From: Flavobacterium sp. KMS
GTDB taxonomy: Bacteria > Bacteroidota > Bacteroidia > Flavobacteriales > Flavobacteriaceae
DNA length: 64,000 nucleotides
Direction: 5' to 3'
Assembly (NCBI RefSeq): GCF_000813005.1
Contig: NZ_JSYP01000002.1
Coordinates: 310,001 to 374,000 of the forward strand
Position 1 is the stretch's first letter; every line of letters starts with the position of its first letter. A program made the translations under genes and the position numbers. Below the pieces are notes generated by a model, which saw only the letters and a list, made by a program, of their open reading frames with translations, did not search any database and was not told the origin of the DNA. Below, one piece after another: positions 1-7,871 of the stretch.

Positions 1-150
1 AAAATAATTTATTTAGCTTCAAAAATAGAGATTGATGAGAAGTTGAAAATTAATATAGGTGAAATAAAAGGTAAAGTAATTACTGAAAATGACTATTATA
101 AGATAGTAGAGAAAACGAACGAAAATAATATGAATGCGATATCAAAATAA
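1..150 (+). CDS. GLPGLI family protein, C-terminal fragment
   Basis: Only the last 49 codons are inside the window; they are open from base 1 and end in TAA. The fragment reads KIIYLASKIEIDEKLKI and ends NNMNAISK. This closely matches the end of the next gene (KIIYLVSKIDLDSKIDI, then NNLNAISK), so the two are tandem paralogs. The family assignment comes from that match, because the GLPGLI motif itself lies outside the window. Members are secreted or periplasmic proteins of unknown function in Bacteroidota, commonly encoded beside TonB-receptor-like genes, as here. Confidence 0.8.
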   Translation, partial: KIIYLASKIEIDEKLKINIGEIKGKVITENDYYKIVEKTNENNMNAISK

Positions 151-242
151 TAATTTATAGATTCAAGTTAGAGTAATTAAGAAATTTACGTTTTATAAGT
201 AACCTAACTTATTTGCATCATAGAATATAAAAACTAAATCTT

Positions 243-951
243 ATGAAGTATAAATATATTTTTTTTTTCGATTGTAATAAACGCACAAAATAGTGCTAAA
301 GTAAATTATATAGTTGTGCCCACTGGAGGATCTTTGGAAAAAAACGAAGTTATTGTAAAAGGTAAATTACGTGTGGATGGTATTGATGAAGAACTTAAAA
401 AATTAGAATATGAGTTGTTAATTAAGAATAATAAGTCTTTTTTTTCTCTCTTTTCGGCTTTGGATATAAATGAGAGAATAACAAGAATGGCTAAGATATT
501 CGCTGGACGATATGATTATTACAGGGATAATGATAAAAAGATAGTTTTGAAAATTATTGATTTTTCTGGAGAAATGTTTAATGTTTTATCTGATGATAAT
601 AATAATTGGCAGCTTACAAACGAAACAAAAACAATAAATGATTATTTATGTTATAAAGCATTAATAGAGAAAAAAATTCCTTTAAAAAAAACTGACAATA
701 CGGTACAAGTAATAGCTTGGTATTGTCCAGCTATACCATTAAGTTATGGACCGAAAGAATTTGGTGGATTACCAGGGTTAATATTAGAATTGCAAGATGA
801 TAAAATAATCTACTTAGTTTCAAAAATAGATTTAGATTCAAAAATAGATATTAAGATTAAAGAAGTAAAAGGAAAAACAATTACAGAAGATGATTTTAAC
901 AAAATAGTAGAGCAGACCCATCAGAATAATTTAAATGCAATATCAAAATAA
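243..951 (+). CDS. GLPGLI family protein with out-of-frame signal peptide (homopolymer frameshift)
   Basis: The body carries EFGGLPGLILEL at about bases 757-792, the motif naming the GLPGLI family of exported Bacteroidota proteins of unknown function. The body frame stays open upstream to base 247 but has no ATG; GTG at 316 is the first usual start and would leave no signal peptide. An ATG at 243 starts a short signal-like sequence (MKYKYIFF) in another frame. Removing one T from the T10 run at 259-268 joins it to SIVINAQNSAKVNYIVV, giving a plausible short signal peptide. I therefore place the intended start at 243 and read a +1 frameshift, which may be a sequencing error, a mutation or slippage. 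The stop lies 9 bases before the next gene. Confidence 0.75.
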
Positions 952-960
952 TACTTTTAA

Positions 961-3627
961 ATGCTTCGTTATATACTATTCTTTCTTTTTTCAACTTTTT
1001 CTTTTTCTCAAACAAAAAGCTTTGTAGGGATAGTTTCTGATGATGTTAATAAACCATTAGAGTCTGCTAACGTAATCGCTAAACCATTGCAGGAAAATGC
1101 CAGTTTAAAATTTGCTATTTCAGATAATAGAGGACGTTACAAATTGGAGCTTGATAAAAAAGCTAAGTACGAGGTAACAGTTTCTTATATTGGGTTTATA
1201 GAAGAGGTTTTTATATTAGACCCTGAATCAGATAAAATTTCTCATGATTTTAAATTAAAACCCACAGGTGAAAACCTTAAAGAGATTGTGATTAAACATG
1301 ATTTTAAGCCAGTTATAGTTAAAAAGGATACCTTGATTTTTGATGTGAAGGCATTCTCTAATGGAAATGAACGCAAAATGAAAGAAATTTTGGAAAAATT
1401 ACCAGGAGTAGAAGTTGATAAAAATGGAACTGTAACTGTACAAGGAAAAAAGGTAACTAAAATGCTGGTTGAGGGGAAATCATTTTTTGGTGGTGGATCA
1501 AAATTAGCGGTAGAAAATATTCCAGCAGATGCCCTTGATAAAATTGAAGTAATTGATAATTTTAATGAGGTCGGATTTATGAAGCATGTCTCGGATACGG
1601 ATGATTTGGCTATAAATGTAAAATTAAAAGAGAATAAGAAAAAATTTGTTTTTGGAGATATAGAGTCAGGAGCAGAAGTAGGTACCGACGAAAATGGGTT
1701 TTATTTGGCACATGCTGCTTTGTTTTATTATAGTCCTAAGGCTAATTTTAGTTTTATAGGTGACCTTAATAATATAGGTAAGAGTACTTTTACTTTTGAT
1801 GATTTACTGCGATTTAGAGGAGGAATAAGTAGTTTTATTTTGGGAAGAAAGTCTTTTACTAATTTATATTCTTATGTTAAAGATAATACAGATATGGAAA
1901 AGAATAAGTCCCAATTAGGGGCTTTAAATTTTAGCTTTGATATTTCGCCTAAATTATCTGTTTCTGGATTCTCTATCTTTTCTAACGTTTTGACAAAGTC
2001 TAGGATAACTAATAAGAATGAGTATTTAAATAATAGTATTATTGATTATGAATACAAACTTCGAAATGCTGATAATAAATCAGTACTAGGAATTGGAAAT
2101 GTAAAACTAGATTATTCTCCCAGTAATAAAGAAAAATGGTATTATAATGGACAATATCAGTCCAGCACAAATGATTTGTCTAGTGTTTTAACCTCCATAA
2201 CAAATACAGATTCAAGTCTTTTTGAGACAATTAGTAAAGCAGATAATGTATCAGTAAAGCAATATATCGAATGGCATAAAAATTATGATTTATATCATAC
2301 TACTACTTTTGTGATTAATCAAGCGTATGATAAACTTACACCGAAAAATTATTGGTCTACTAACCAACCTTTTTTGACAGGGTTGATTCCATTAATTAAA
2401 GATGAAATGTATAATGTGCAGCAGATTAATGAAATAAAAAATAATACTATTGATGCATTATTTAAGCATTATTGGGTTATTAATAATTTTAATCATCTAT
2501 ATGCTAATGTTGGTAATAATTTTGGAACATCTAAATTTGATACTTCAGAGAAACAATTTCTAACAGATGGTACTATTAATGACTTTGTGAATGCAGGTTT
2601 TGGTAATAATGTAAAATATCAATTAAATGATACTTATGTTGGTTTAGAATATAAATTTAAGATAGGTAAGTGGACAAATAAACCGGGTGTTTATTTGCAC
2701 TGGTATCAGATGAAGACTAAACAAAATGATGAAAATATTTCATTGGGAAGAACGTTTTTTCAGCCACAATGGAATAGTGATTATGAGTTTAATAAGTCAG
2801 AAATATTGAATTTTGCATATAAATTAGTGAACAGTTTCCCCGAAGCCAATCAATTAGCCAATCAATATACTTTACAATATTATAATGCAGTTTATAAAGG
2901 AGATGCATTATTAAAGAATGAAAGATACCACTCGGCTAATTTGCATTATTCAAAAATGAATATGTACAGAGGGATTGTATGGAATGGAATGGTAAATTAT
3001 TCGAAAAAAGTAAAAGTTATTCGGAATGAAGTTGAACTGGAAGGAATTAATCAATATAATACACCTGTTTTAACGGATAATCCTGAAACAAATTGGAATT
3101 TTGATGGTTCGTTCTCTAAAAAAATTTATCGATTTAATTTAAAATTAAATGTAAACCTTAGTTGGCTTGATTATACACAGGTTTTAAATGATATAGCCAC
3201 AAATAATCAAAGAAATAACCAAGAAATAGGGGGCGTGTTTAGAACAGCTTATAAGAAGTGGCCTTATTTTAGTGTTGGTTATACTAAAGGGTATAGCGAA
3301 TTTTTAAGTAGCTTGAAATCTAATTACCAAACAGATGCTATAAAATCAGAATTTGAGATTAATTTGTTTAAATTTTGGACTTATAAAATTGATTACAAAA
3401 ATCTAAAAAATACAGATAATAATAATCAATCTAATTTCTATGAAATAATGAATACATCATTATTTTATCAAAAGAAAAATAGTCCCTTAGGATTTGAACT
3501 TACGGTAAATAATTTGCTTAATGTAAGAAAAAAAGAGACTTATTCCTTTTCGGATTATATGATTAGTGAACAAACAACTTATATTTTACCCCGAGTAATT
3601 TTGTTTTCGATAAACTATAAGCTGTAA
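961..3627 (+). CDS. TonB-receptor-like outer membrane beta-barrel protein with carboxypeptidase-like regulatory domain
   Basis: This is an 888-residue outer membrane protein. A signal peptide (about residues 1-17, ending FSFSQ) is followed by a carboxypeptidase-regulatory-like beta-sandwich (about 20-100; VGIVSDDVNKPLESANV). A plug-like segment follows at about 125-220, with ILEKLPGVEVDKNG and VTKMLVEGKSFFGGG. The rest is a long beta-barrel region rich in aromatic residues, ending in SINYKL. No N-terminal TonB box was identified. Starting 9 bases after the GLPGLI gene, it is probably cotranscribed with it, a pairing common in flavobacteria. The substrate is unknown. It is convergent with the next gene, with only 6 bases between the stops. 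Confidence 0.85.
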   Translation: MLRYILFFLFSTFSFSQTKSFVGIVSDDVNKPLESANVIAKPLQENASLKFAISDNRGRYKLELDKKAKYEVTVSYIGFIEEVFILDPESDKISHDFKLKPTGENLKEIVIKHDFKPVIVKKDTLIFDVKAFSNGNERKMKEILEKLPGVEVDKNGTVTVQGKKVTKMLVEGKSFFGGGSKLAVENIPADALDKIEVIDNFNEVGFMKHVSDTDDLAINVKLKENKKKFVFGDIESGAEVGTDENGFYLAHAALFYYSPKANFSFIGDLNNIGKSTFTFDDLLRFRGGISSFILGRKSFTNLYSYVKDNTDMEKNKSQLGALNFSFDISPKLSVSGFSIFSNVLTKSRITNKNEYLNNSIIDYEYKLRNADNKSVLGIGNVKLDYSPSNKEKWYYNGQYQSSTNDLSSVLTSITNTDSSLFETISKADNVSVKQYIEWHKNYDLYHTTTFVINQAYDKLTPKNYWSTNQPFLTGLIPLIKDEMYNVQQINEIKNNTIDALFKHYWVINNFNHLYANVGNNFGTSKFDTSEKQFLTDGTINDFVNAGFGNNVKYQLNDTYVGLEYKFKIGKWTNKPGVYLHWYQMKTKQNDENISLGRTFFQPQWNSDYEFNKSEILNFAYKLVNSFPEANQLANQYTLQYYNAVYKGDALLKNERYHSANLHYSKMNMYRGIVWNGMVNYSKKVKVIRNEVELEGINQYNTPVLTDNPETNWNFDGSFSKKIYRFNLKLNVNLSWLDYTQVLNDIATNNQRNNQEIGGVFRTAYKKWPYFSVGYTKGYSEFLSSLKSNYQTDAIKSEFEINLFKFWTYKIDYKNLKNTDNNNQSNFYEIMNTSLFYQKKNSPLGFELTVNNLLNVRKKETYSFSDYMISEQTTYILPRVILFSINYKL

Positions 3628-3633
3628 TTTCCC

Positions 3634-4050
3634 TTAATTATAAATACGTAATGTACTTCCAGCTATATCAACACGATATTGTTTCATAGGATACTCTTTA
3701 TCCCCTAGTCCTGTAAATAAACTATAAACGCTTTTGTCACAAGAACAAACAGCATTTATGCCATCGATAGTCATAGCTACGCAACTTGATATCGCTTCAT
3801 TAGGGCAAGCAGCATCAAAAACATTATATGAGGTTTCGCCAACTTTCATTACAATTAAACCTTTTGCTCCATAGTTAGGAATATATACAGGATTGCTTAT
3901 AAATTTAAGATTAGAATAGGCAGGCAAATTCGTATCAATGGTAAGATTTACCGAATAATTTGGAATATTAGGATTTTTACTTCTGTCACGACTATCACTA
4001 CAAGACATGAGCAGAACAACAAACAGGGATAAAAGCCAGAATTTTTTCAT
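3634..4050 (-). CDS. Rieske-like lipoprotein with incomplete cluster ligands
   Basis: This is a 138-residue predicted lipoprotein; the signal peptide ends in LLMSC, so lipidation would be at Cys17. The region FDAACPNEAISSCVAM, then NAVCSCDKSVYSLFTG, has the layout of a small Rieske-type beta fold (C-P-x, later C-x-C, then Y-x-L-x-T-G). The two histidines that normally complete a [2Fe-2S] Rieske site (CxH and CxxH) are absent: the first is CPN and the second CSCDK. It probably keeps the fold without the classical cluster, or binds something else through its four cysteines. It is transcribed divergently from greA. The function is unknown. Confidence 0.6.
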   Translation of the reverse strand: MKKFWLLSLFVVLLMSCSDSRDRSKNPNIPNYSVNLTIDTNLPAYSNLKFISNPVYIPNYGAKGLIVMKVGETSYNVFDAACPNEAISSCVAMTIDGINAVCSCDKSVYSLFTGLGDKEYPMKQYRVDIAGSTLRIYN

Positions 4051-4142
4051 TATTATAAAAAGAATTAGTGAAACAAAATTAATTTAATTAGATTTGAAAT
4101 CTATATGATTAACATATAATTATGTACTATTAAAAATAATAG

Positions 4143-4150
4143 TATCTTTG
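4143..4150 (+). promoter_or_regulatory. Putative greA promoter, -7 element TATCTTTG
   Basis: TATCTTTG matches the Bacteroidota -7 consensus TAnnTTTG. It lies 55 bases before the greA ATG and directly before a terminator-like hairpin. I see no clear TTTG element at the usual upstream distance. Confidence 0.55.
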
Positions 4151-4157
4151 TAATAAG

Positions 4158-4182
4158 AAATCCCGTCCCGATGGGATTTTTT
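4158..4182 (+). promoter_or_regulatory. Terminator-like hairpin in the greA leader (possible attenuator)
   Basis: AAATCCC (4158-4164) pairs with GGGATTT (4173-4179) and six Ts follow at 4177-4182. It sits between the greA promoter and start codon, so it should be transcribed at the very 5' end of the leader. No upstream plus-strand gene needs a terminator here, because the preceding gene is on the minus strand and runs away from it. Confidence 0.5.
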
Positions 4183-4205
4183 CTATTTATATAAACGATG
4201 AAGTT

Positions 4206-4682
4206 ATGAGTAAAGTATCTTATTATACAGCAGAAGGATTAAAAAAATTAAAAGATGAATTGGAGCACTTAAAAAGTGTAATGCGTCCAAAGGCATCTCA
4301 AGATATAGCCGAAGCAAGAGATAAAGGTGATTTATCTGAAAACGCCGAATATGATGCAGCCAAAGAAGCACAAGGCCTACTTGAAATGCGAATTTCTAAG
4401 ATGGAAGAAGTGTATTCGAATGCAAGATTAATAGATGAATCGCAATTAGATGTTTCTAAAGCGTTGGTGCTTTCTAATGTAAAAATTAAAAATCAAAGCA
4501 ACGGTATGGAAATGAAATATACGCTTGTTGCAGAAAGTGAAGCAGATTTAAAAACTGGAAAAATATCAGTTACTTCTCCAATAGGAAAAGGGTTACTTGG
4601 AAAATCAGTTGGCGAAGTTGCAGAAATCACAGTACCAAACGGAGTTTTGAAATTTGAAATTCTTGAAATTACAAGAGACTAA
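4206..4682 (+). CDS. greA: Transcription elongation factor GreA
   Basis: At 158 residues this has the usual GreA length. It rescues backtracked RNA polymerase by stimulating transcript cleavage through the secondary channel. The N-terminal coiled coil (about 1-75) begins KVSYYTAEGLKKLKDELEHL and carries the tip motif GDLSENAEYDAAKEAQG with the conserved acidic residues. The C-terminal FKBP-like domain includes SPIGKGLLGKSVGEVAEI and VPNGVLKFEIL. The start at ATG 4206 fits the family N-terminus. It is probably cotranscribed with the HIT gene 64 bases downstream, and its leader holds a terminator-like hairpin. Confidence 0.97.
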   Translation: MSKVSYYTAEGLKKLKDELEHLKSVMRPKASQDIAEARDKGDLSENAEYDAAKEAQGLLEMRISKMEEVYSNARLIDESQLDVSKALVLSNVKIKNQSNGMEMKYTLVAESEADLKTGKISVTSPIGKGLLGKSVGEVAEITVPNGVLKFEILEITRD

Positions 4683-4699
4683 ATTTTTAGTTTAACTAT

Positions 4700-4727
4700 T
4701 TAATCGTTAAATCGGTTAAACGATTAA
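4700..4727. repeat. Inverted repeat between greA and the HIT gene
   Basis: TTAATCGTT at 4700-4708 and AACGATTAA at 4719-4727 form a perfect 9-bp stem with a 10-base loop. No T tract follows, so it is not a standard terminator. It may be a small intergenic palindrome or an mRNA processing or stability element. Confidence 0.4.
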
Positions 4728-4746
4728 CCAAATAAACGAATAAACA

Positions 4747-5133
4747 ATGTCAATATTTACCAAAATAGTAAACGGAGAAATTCCAAGTTATAAAATTACC
4801 GAAGATGATAATTTTTTGGCGTTTCTGGATGTAAATCCAAATGCTAAAGGACACACGCTTTGCATCCCGAAGAAAGAAATCGATAAGATTTTTGATATGG
4901 ATGATGAATTATATCTAGGATTAATGCAGTTTTCTAAAAAAGTTGCAATTGCTCTGGAGAAAACAGTTCCATGTAAAAGAGTAGGAATGGCAGTAGTAGG
5001 ACTTGAAGTTCCTCATGCACACGTACACTTGATTCCGCTTAACGAAATGGATGAAATGCGTTTCCATAATAAAGTATCACTTAGTAAAGAAGAATTTGAG
5101 GCTTTGGCCAAAAGTATTCAGGCTAATTTATAG
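4747..5133 (+). CDS. HIT family protein (histidine-triad nucleotide hydrolase or transferase)
   Basis: This is a 128-residue protein of the HIT superfamily. The triad is HAHVHLIPL, with histidines at 90, 92 and 94. The N-terminal region SIFTKIVNGEIPSYKITEDD and LAFLDVNPNAKGHTLCIPKK match the HINT/HIT branch. Such enzymes hydrolyse nucleoside phosphoramidates or dinucleoside polyphosphates in the cytoplasm; the substrate cannot be told from sequence. It lies just downstream of greA and ends before a strong terminator, suggesting a two-gene unit. Confidence 0.92.
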   Translation: MSIFTKIVNGEIPSYKITEDDNFLAFLDVNPNAKGHTLCIPKKEIDKIFDMDDELYLGLMQFSKKVAIALEKTVPCKRVGMAVVGLEVPHAHVHLIPLNEMDEMRFHNKVSLSKEEFEALAKSIQANL

Positions 5134-5162
5134 GTCTTAAATAAGTATCTTTTAAATAAAAT

Positions 5163-5200
5163 AAAACCACAAATTCAATTCATGAGTTTGTGGTTTTTTA
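5163..5200. terminator. Bidirectional terminator between the HIT gene and the histidine kinase gene
   Basis: AAAACCACAAA (5163-5173) pairs with TTTGTGGTTTT (5187-5197), with A and T tracts on either side. It sits between convergent genes, so it can serve both strands. Confidence 0.8.
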
Positions 5201-5203
5201 TTT

Positions 5204-6358
5204 TTAAGATGGAGAATTTATTTTGTAATTAAGTTGGATGATTGTTCCCTTTCCTATTTCAGATTGTAAAACCCTTATCTTTCCGCTATGATACTCCTCG
5301 ACAATTCTTTTTGTTAATGAAAGACCTAATCCCCAACCTCTTTTTTTGGTTGTAAAACCAGGTTCGAATATGGTTTTAAATTGTTTTTTAGGAATCCCAA
5401 TTCCAGTATCCGAAACGTTTATTTTTACTAAGTTTCCGTCTTGCTCAATTTTCAATGACAAATTGCCTTTTCCTTTCATAGCATCAATGGCATTTTTTAC
5501 CAAATTCTCAATAGTCCAACTATGAAGAATAGGATTAATCATAACCATAATTGGATTCTCGGGTGTCTGGCAAGAAAAATTTACTTGTTTAGAGAAACGA
5601 GATTGTAAATAATCATAGGTGTTTACTGTTTCCTGAACAATATCTTTATTTTCAAGAACTGGGGTAGATCCTATTTTCGAGAAACGATCGGTAATAGTTT
5701 GTAAACGCTCAATATCTTTCTCAATCTCTAAAGTAATTGATTGGTCAATATTTTCAGTCTTTAAAAACTCGACCCAACCAATCAGAGATGATAATGGAGT
5801 TCCTATTTGATGAGCTGTTTCTTTTGCCATTCCTGCCCAAAGTTTATTTTGGGTAGCCATTTTGGTACTTCTGTAAAAGTTATAAACCAAGCCTCCAAAC
5901 AAAAAGATAATCAATAATAAAGCAATTGGATAATACTTAAGTTTATTTAATAATTCGGAGTTGCCATAATATAGTTCCTGATGTTTTCCAGGAGCATACT
6001 CAATTACAATTGCCTCATTCTCCCGTTTTAGTTTGCTTAAAAAAGAACTAGCCTTTTGTTTATCTTTTATAACGGTTTCATCAATATTTACTGCACTTAT
6101 AATACTGTCCTTCTCAGTTAAAATAATAGGAATCGAAGTGTTGTTGCTAAAAATTTGTAATGGTAATTCGACATCGGTATTTTCATCAGCATTAATCAAT
6201 GTTTTTTGAGCATTAGCCCAAAGATTCATTTTTAAGCGTTCCTCATTTTTAAAAATCTGAAAAAAGGTATAAGTGTTCCAAAGAATTAAGGAAATAATCA
6301 AAAAGGAAGCACAAATAATGATCCATCGGGTTGTATTTCTTCTTTCTGAAAAAAACAT
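5204..6358 (-). CDS. Sensor histidine kinase (orphan)
   Basis: This is a 384-residue membrane kinase. Transmembrane helices at about 12-32 and 143-162 enclose a small extracytoplasmic region of about 105 residues. The H-box is KETAHQIGTPLSS with the phosphoacceptor His183. The ATPase domain shows VSDTGIGIPKKQF (G1) and GWGLGLSLTKRIVEEY (G2). It has no receiver domain, and no response regulator gene lies beside it, so its partner and signal are unknown. It converges on the HIT gene and is divergent from the flavin reductase gene. Confidence 0.9.
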   Translation of the reverse strand: MFFSERRNTTRWIIICASFLIISLILWNTYTFFQIFKNEERLKMNLWANAQKTLINADENTDVELPLQIFSNNTSIPIILTEKDSIISAVNIDETVIKDKQKASSFLSKLKRENEAIVIEYAPGKHQELYYGNSELLNKLKYYPIALLLIIFLFGGLVYNFYRSTKMATQNKLWAGMAKETAHQIGTPLSSLIGWVEFLKTENIDQSITLEIEKDIERLQTITDRFSKIGSTPVLENKDIVQETVNTYDYLQSRFSKQVNFSCQTPENPIMVMINPILHSWTIENLVKNAIDAMKGKGNLSLKIEQDGNLVKINVSDTGIGIPKKQFKTIFEPGFTTKKRGWGLGLSLTKRIVEEYHSGKIRVLQSEIGKGTIIQLNYKINSPS

Positions 6359-6474
6359 AAATTAAATTTTGAGGTATAAATATAACGAAATAAACATAGT
6401 ATATATTTTGTACGGGTACAAAGATTTTTATTTTTAAAATGAATAGACTTCTTTCGAAACTTAAACGATTTATG

Positions 6475-6482
6475 TACTTTTG
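6475..6482 (+). promoter_or_regulatory. Putative promoter of the flavin reductase gene, TACTTTTG
   Basis: TACTTTTG matches TAnnTTTG and ends 33 bases before the ATG at 6516. A partial upstream element, TTTC at 6452-6455, lies 19 bases upstream. Confidence 0.5.
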
Positions 6483-6515
6483 TTGTCTTCTAAAAATGAT
6501 TAGAAAAATAAAAGT

Positions 6516-7400
6516 ATGATTAGTATTGATCCAAAGGAAATTCCGACCGCAAAAGTGCAAGGTTATTTACAAAGTGCAGTTGGACCAAGGCCTATTGCTT
6601 TTGCAAGTACTATAGATAAAGACGGAAATCCGAATTTATCGCCATTTAGTTTCTTCAATGTTTTTAGCGCCAATCCGCCTATTTTAGTTTTTTCACCCTC
6701 TCGAAGAGTACGTGACAATTCTATAAAACATACTTTGATAAATGCCGAAGCTACACGCGAAGTTGTTATTAACGTGGTTAATTATGATATTGTACAACAA
6801 ACATCGCTTGCTAGTACAGAATATGCCGATGGTGTAAACGAATTTATAAAATCGGGATTAACACAAATCCCATCGGATATTGTAAAACCGTATAGAGTAA
6901 AAGAGTCGCCAGTACAGTTTGAATGTAAAGTAACTCAAATTATTCCGTTAGGGACAGAAGGAGGAGCAGGGAATCTTATTCTTTGTGAGGTGGTAAAAAT
7001 TCATATTCACGAAGCAATTTTGGATGAGAATGGAGCAATCGATCAACATAAAATAGACTTGGTTTCCCGCTTAGGAAGTAATTGGTATTCAAGATCGAAT
7101 CAAGGACTTTTTGAAGTCGAAAAACCCCTTACAACTCTAGGAGTAGGAGTAGATGCGATACCTGATTATGTAAAGGAAAGTCCTGTTTTTGACGGGAATG
7201 ATTTAGGTAAATTAGGGAATATTGAAGCCTTGCCTACAACAGAAGAAGTTAGTATATTTGTGAAAGAAAACTTTTCTGTGAAGGGAGTATTGAGCTCAGA
7301 TGATGATGTAAAAGTGCATCAAAAAGCTAAAAAGTATCTTGATGAAAACGATGTAATATCGGCTTGGAAAGTACTTTTGGCTAAGAAAATAAAAAAATAA
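6516..7400 (+). CDS. Flavin reductase family protein (FMN-binding split barrel)
   Basis: This is a 294-residue protein. The N-terminal about 180 residues form a flavin-reductase-like split barrel: VGPRPIAFASTIDKDGNPNLSPFSFFN is the flavin-binding start, followed by PPILVFSP and later VQFECKVTQIIPLG. The last about 90 residues extend beyond the barrel and have no function I can name. Family members bind FMN and reduce flavin with NAD(P)H or act as flavin-dependent oxidoreductases. The DUF3127 gene follows 23 bases downstream, so the two may be cotranscribed. Confidence 0.88.
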   Translation: MISIDPKEIPTAKVQGYLQSAVGPRPIAFASTIDKDGNPNLSPFSFFNVFSANPPILVFSPSRRVRDNSIKHTLINAEATREVVINVVNYDIVQQTSLASTEYADGVNEFIKSGLTQIPSDIVKPYRVKESPVQFECKVTQIIPLGTEGGAGNLILCEVVKIHIHEAILDENGAIDQHKIDLVSRLGSNWYSRSNQGLFEVEKPLTTLGVGVDAIPDYVKESPVFDGNDLGKLGNIEALPTTEEVSIFVKENFSVKGVLSSDDDVKVHQKAKKYLDENDVISAWKVLLAKKIKK

Positions 7401-7423
7401 ATAACAATTAAATAAAAACGGAG

Positions 7424-7795
7424 ATGGAAGTTACAGGAAAAGTAAAAGTTGTTAATCCAGAACAACAAGTTAGTGCATCATTCAAAAAAAGAGAACTTGT
7501 AGTTACTACAGAAGAGCAATATCCTCAACACATCATGATCGAATTTACTCAAGATAAATGCGATTTGTTGAGTAGCTATAAAACAGGAGATCCAGTAAAA
7601 GTTTCAATTAACTTAAGAGGAAGAGAATGGGTTAATCCACAAGGAGAAACTAAATACTTTAATAGTATCCAAGGATGGAGAATCGAAAGATTAGATACAG
7701 CTGCTCCAGCTCAAACTCCACCAATGCCTGCTGCAGAAGCTTTTGCTCCAGCAACAAACTTAAATGAAGACGAACCAGACGATTTACCATTTTAA
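7424..7795 (+). CDS. DUF3127 domain-containing protein with SSB-like C-terminal tail
   Basis: This is a 123-residue protein. Residues 1-90 form the DUF3127 domain (VTGKVKVVNPEQQVSASFKK, then YFNSIQGWRIERL), with spacing suggestive of a small OB-type beta barrel. A flexible Ala/Pro linker follows (about 93-112) and the end is the acidic tip NEDEPDDLPF. That design of barrel, disordered linker and acidic tip ending in Pro-Phe is the one used by bacterial single-stranded DNA-binding protein, whose tip recruits repair and replication proteins. The family is uncharacterised to my knowledge, so the DNA-related role is an inference. A terminator follows. Confidence 0.85.
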   Translation: MEVTGKVKVVNPEQQVSASFKKRELVVTTEEQYPQHIMIEFTQDKCDLLSSYKTGDPVKVSINLRGREWVNPQGETKYFNSIQGWRIERLDTAAPAQTPPMPAAEAFAPATNLNEDEPDDLPF

Positions 7796-7822
7796 TCAAT
7801 AGGTTTTGATTTTATAATAAAC

Positions 7823-7856
7823 AAACCCGGCAATTTTTTCAAATTTGTCGGGTTTT
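7823..7856 (+). terminator. Terminator after the DUF3127 gene
   Basis: AAACCCG (7823-7829) pairs with CGGGTTT (7849-7855), extended inward by A/T pairs, and a T-rich run follows. It overlaps an upstream in-frame TTG of the aat frame, which argues against that TTG as the aat start. Confidence 0.75.
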
Positions 7857-7871
7857 ATATTTTACTTAAAA

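Noticed and set aside
4700..4727. Palindrome considered as the greA terminator
   Set aside because: It lacks a T tract, and the HIT gene downstream is probably cotranscribed.
7845..7871. Upstream TTG start for aat
   Set aside because: It lies in the terminator of the previous gene; ATG 7872 matches the family N-terminus.
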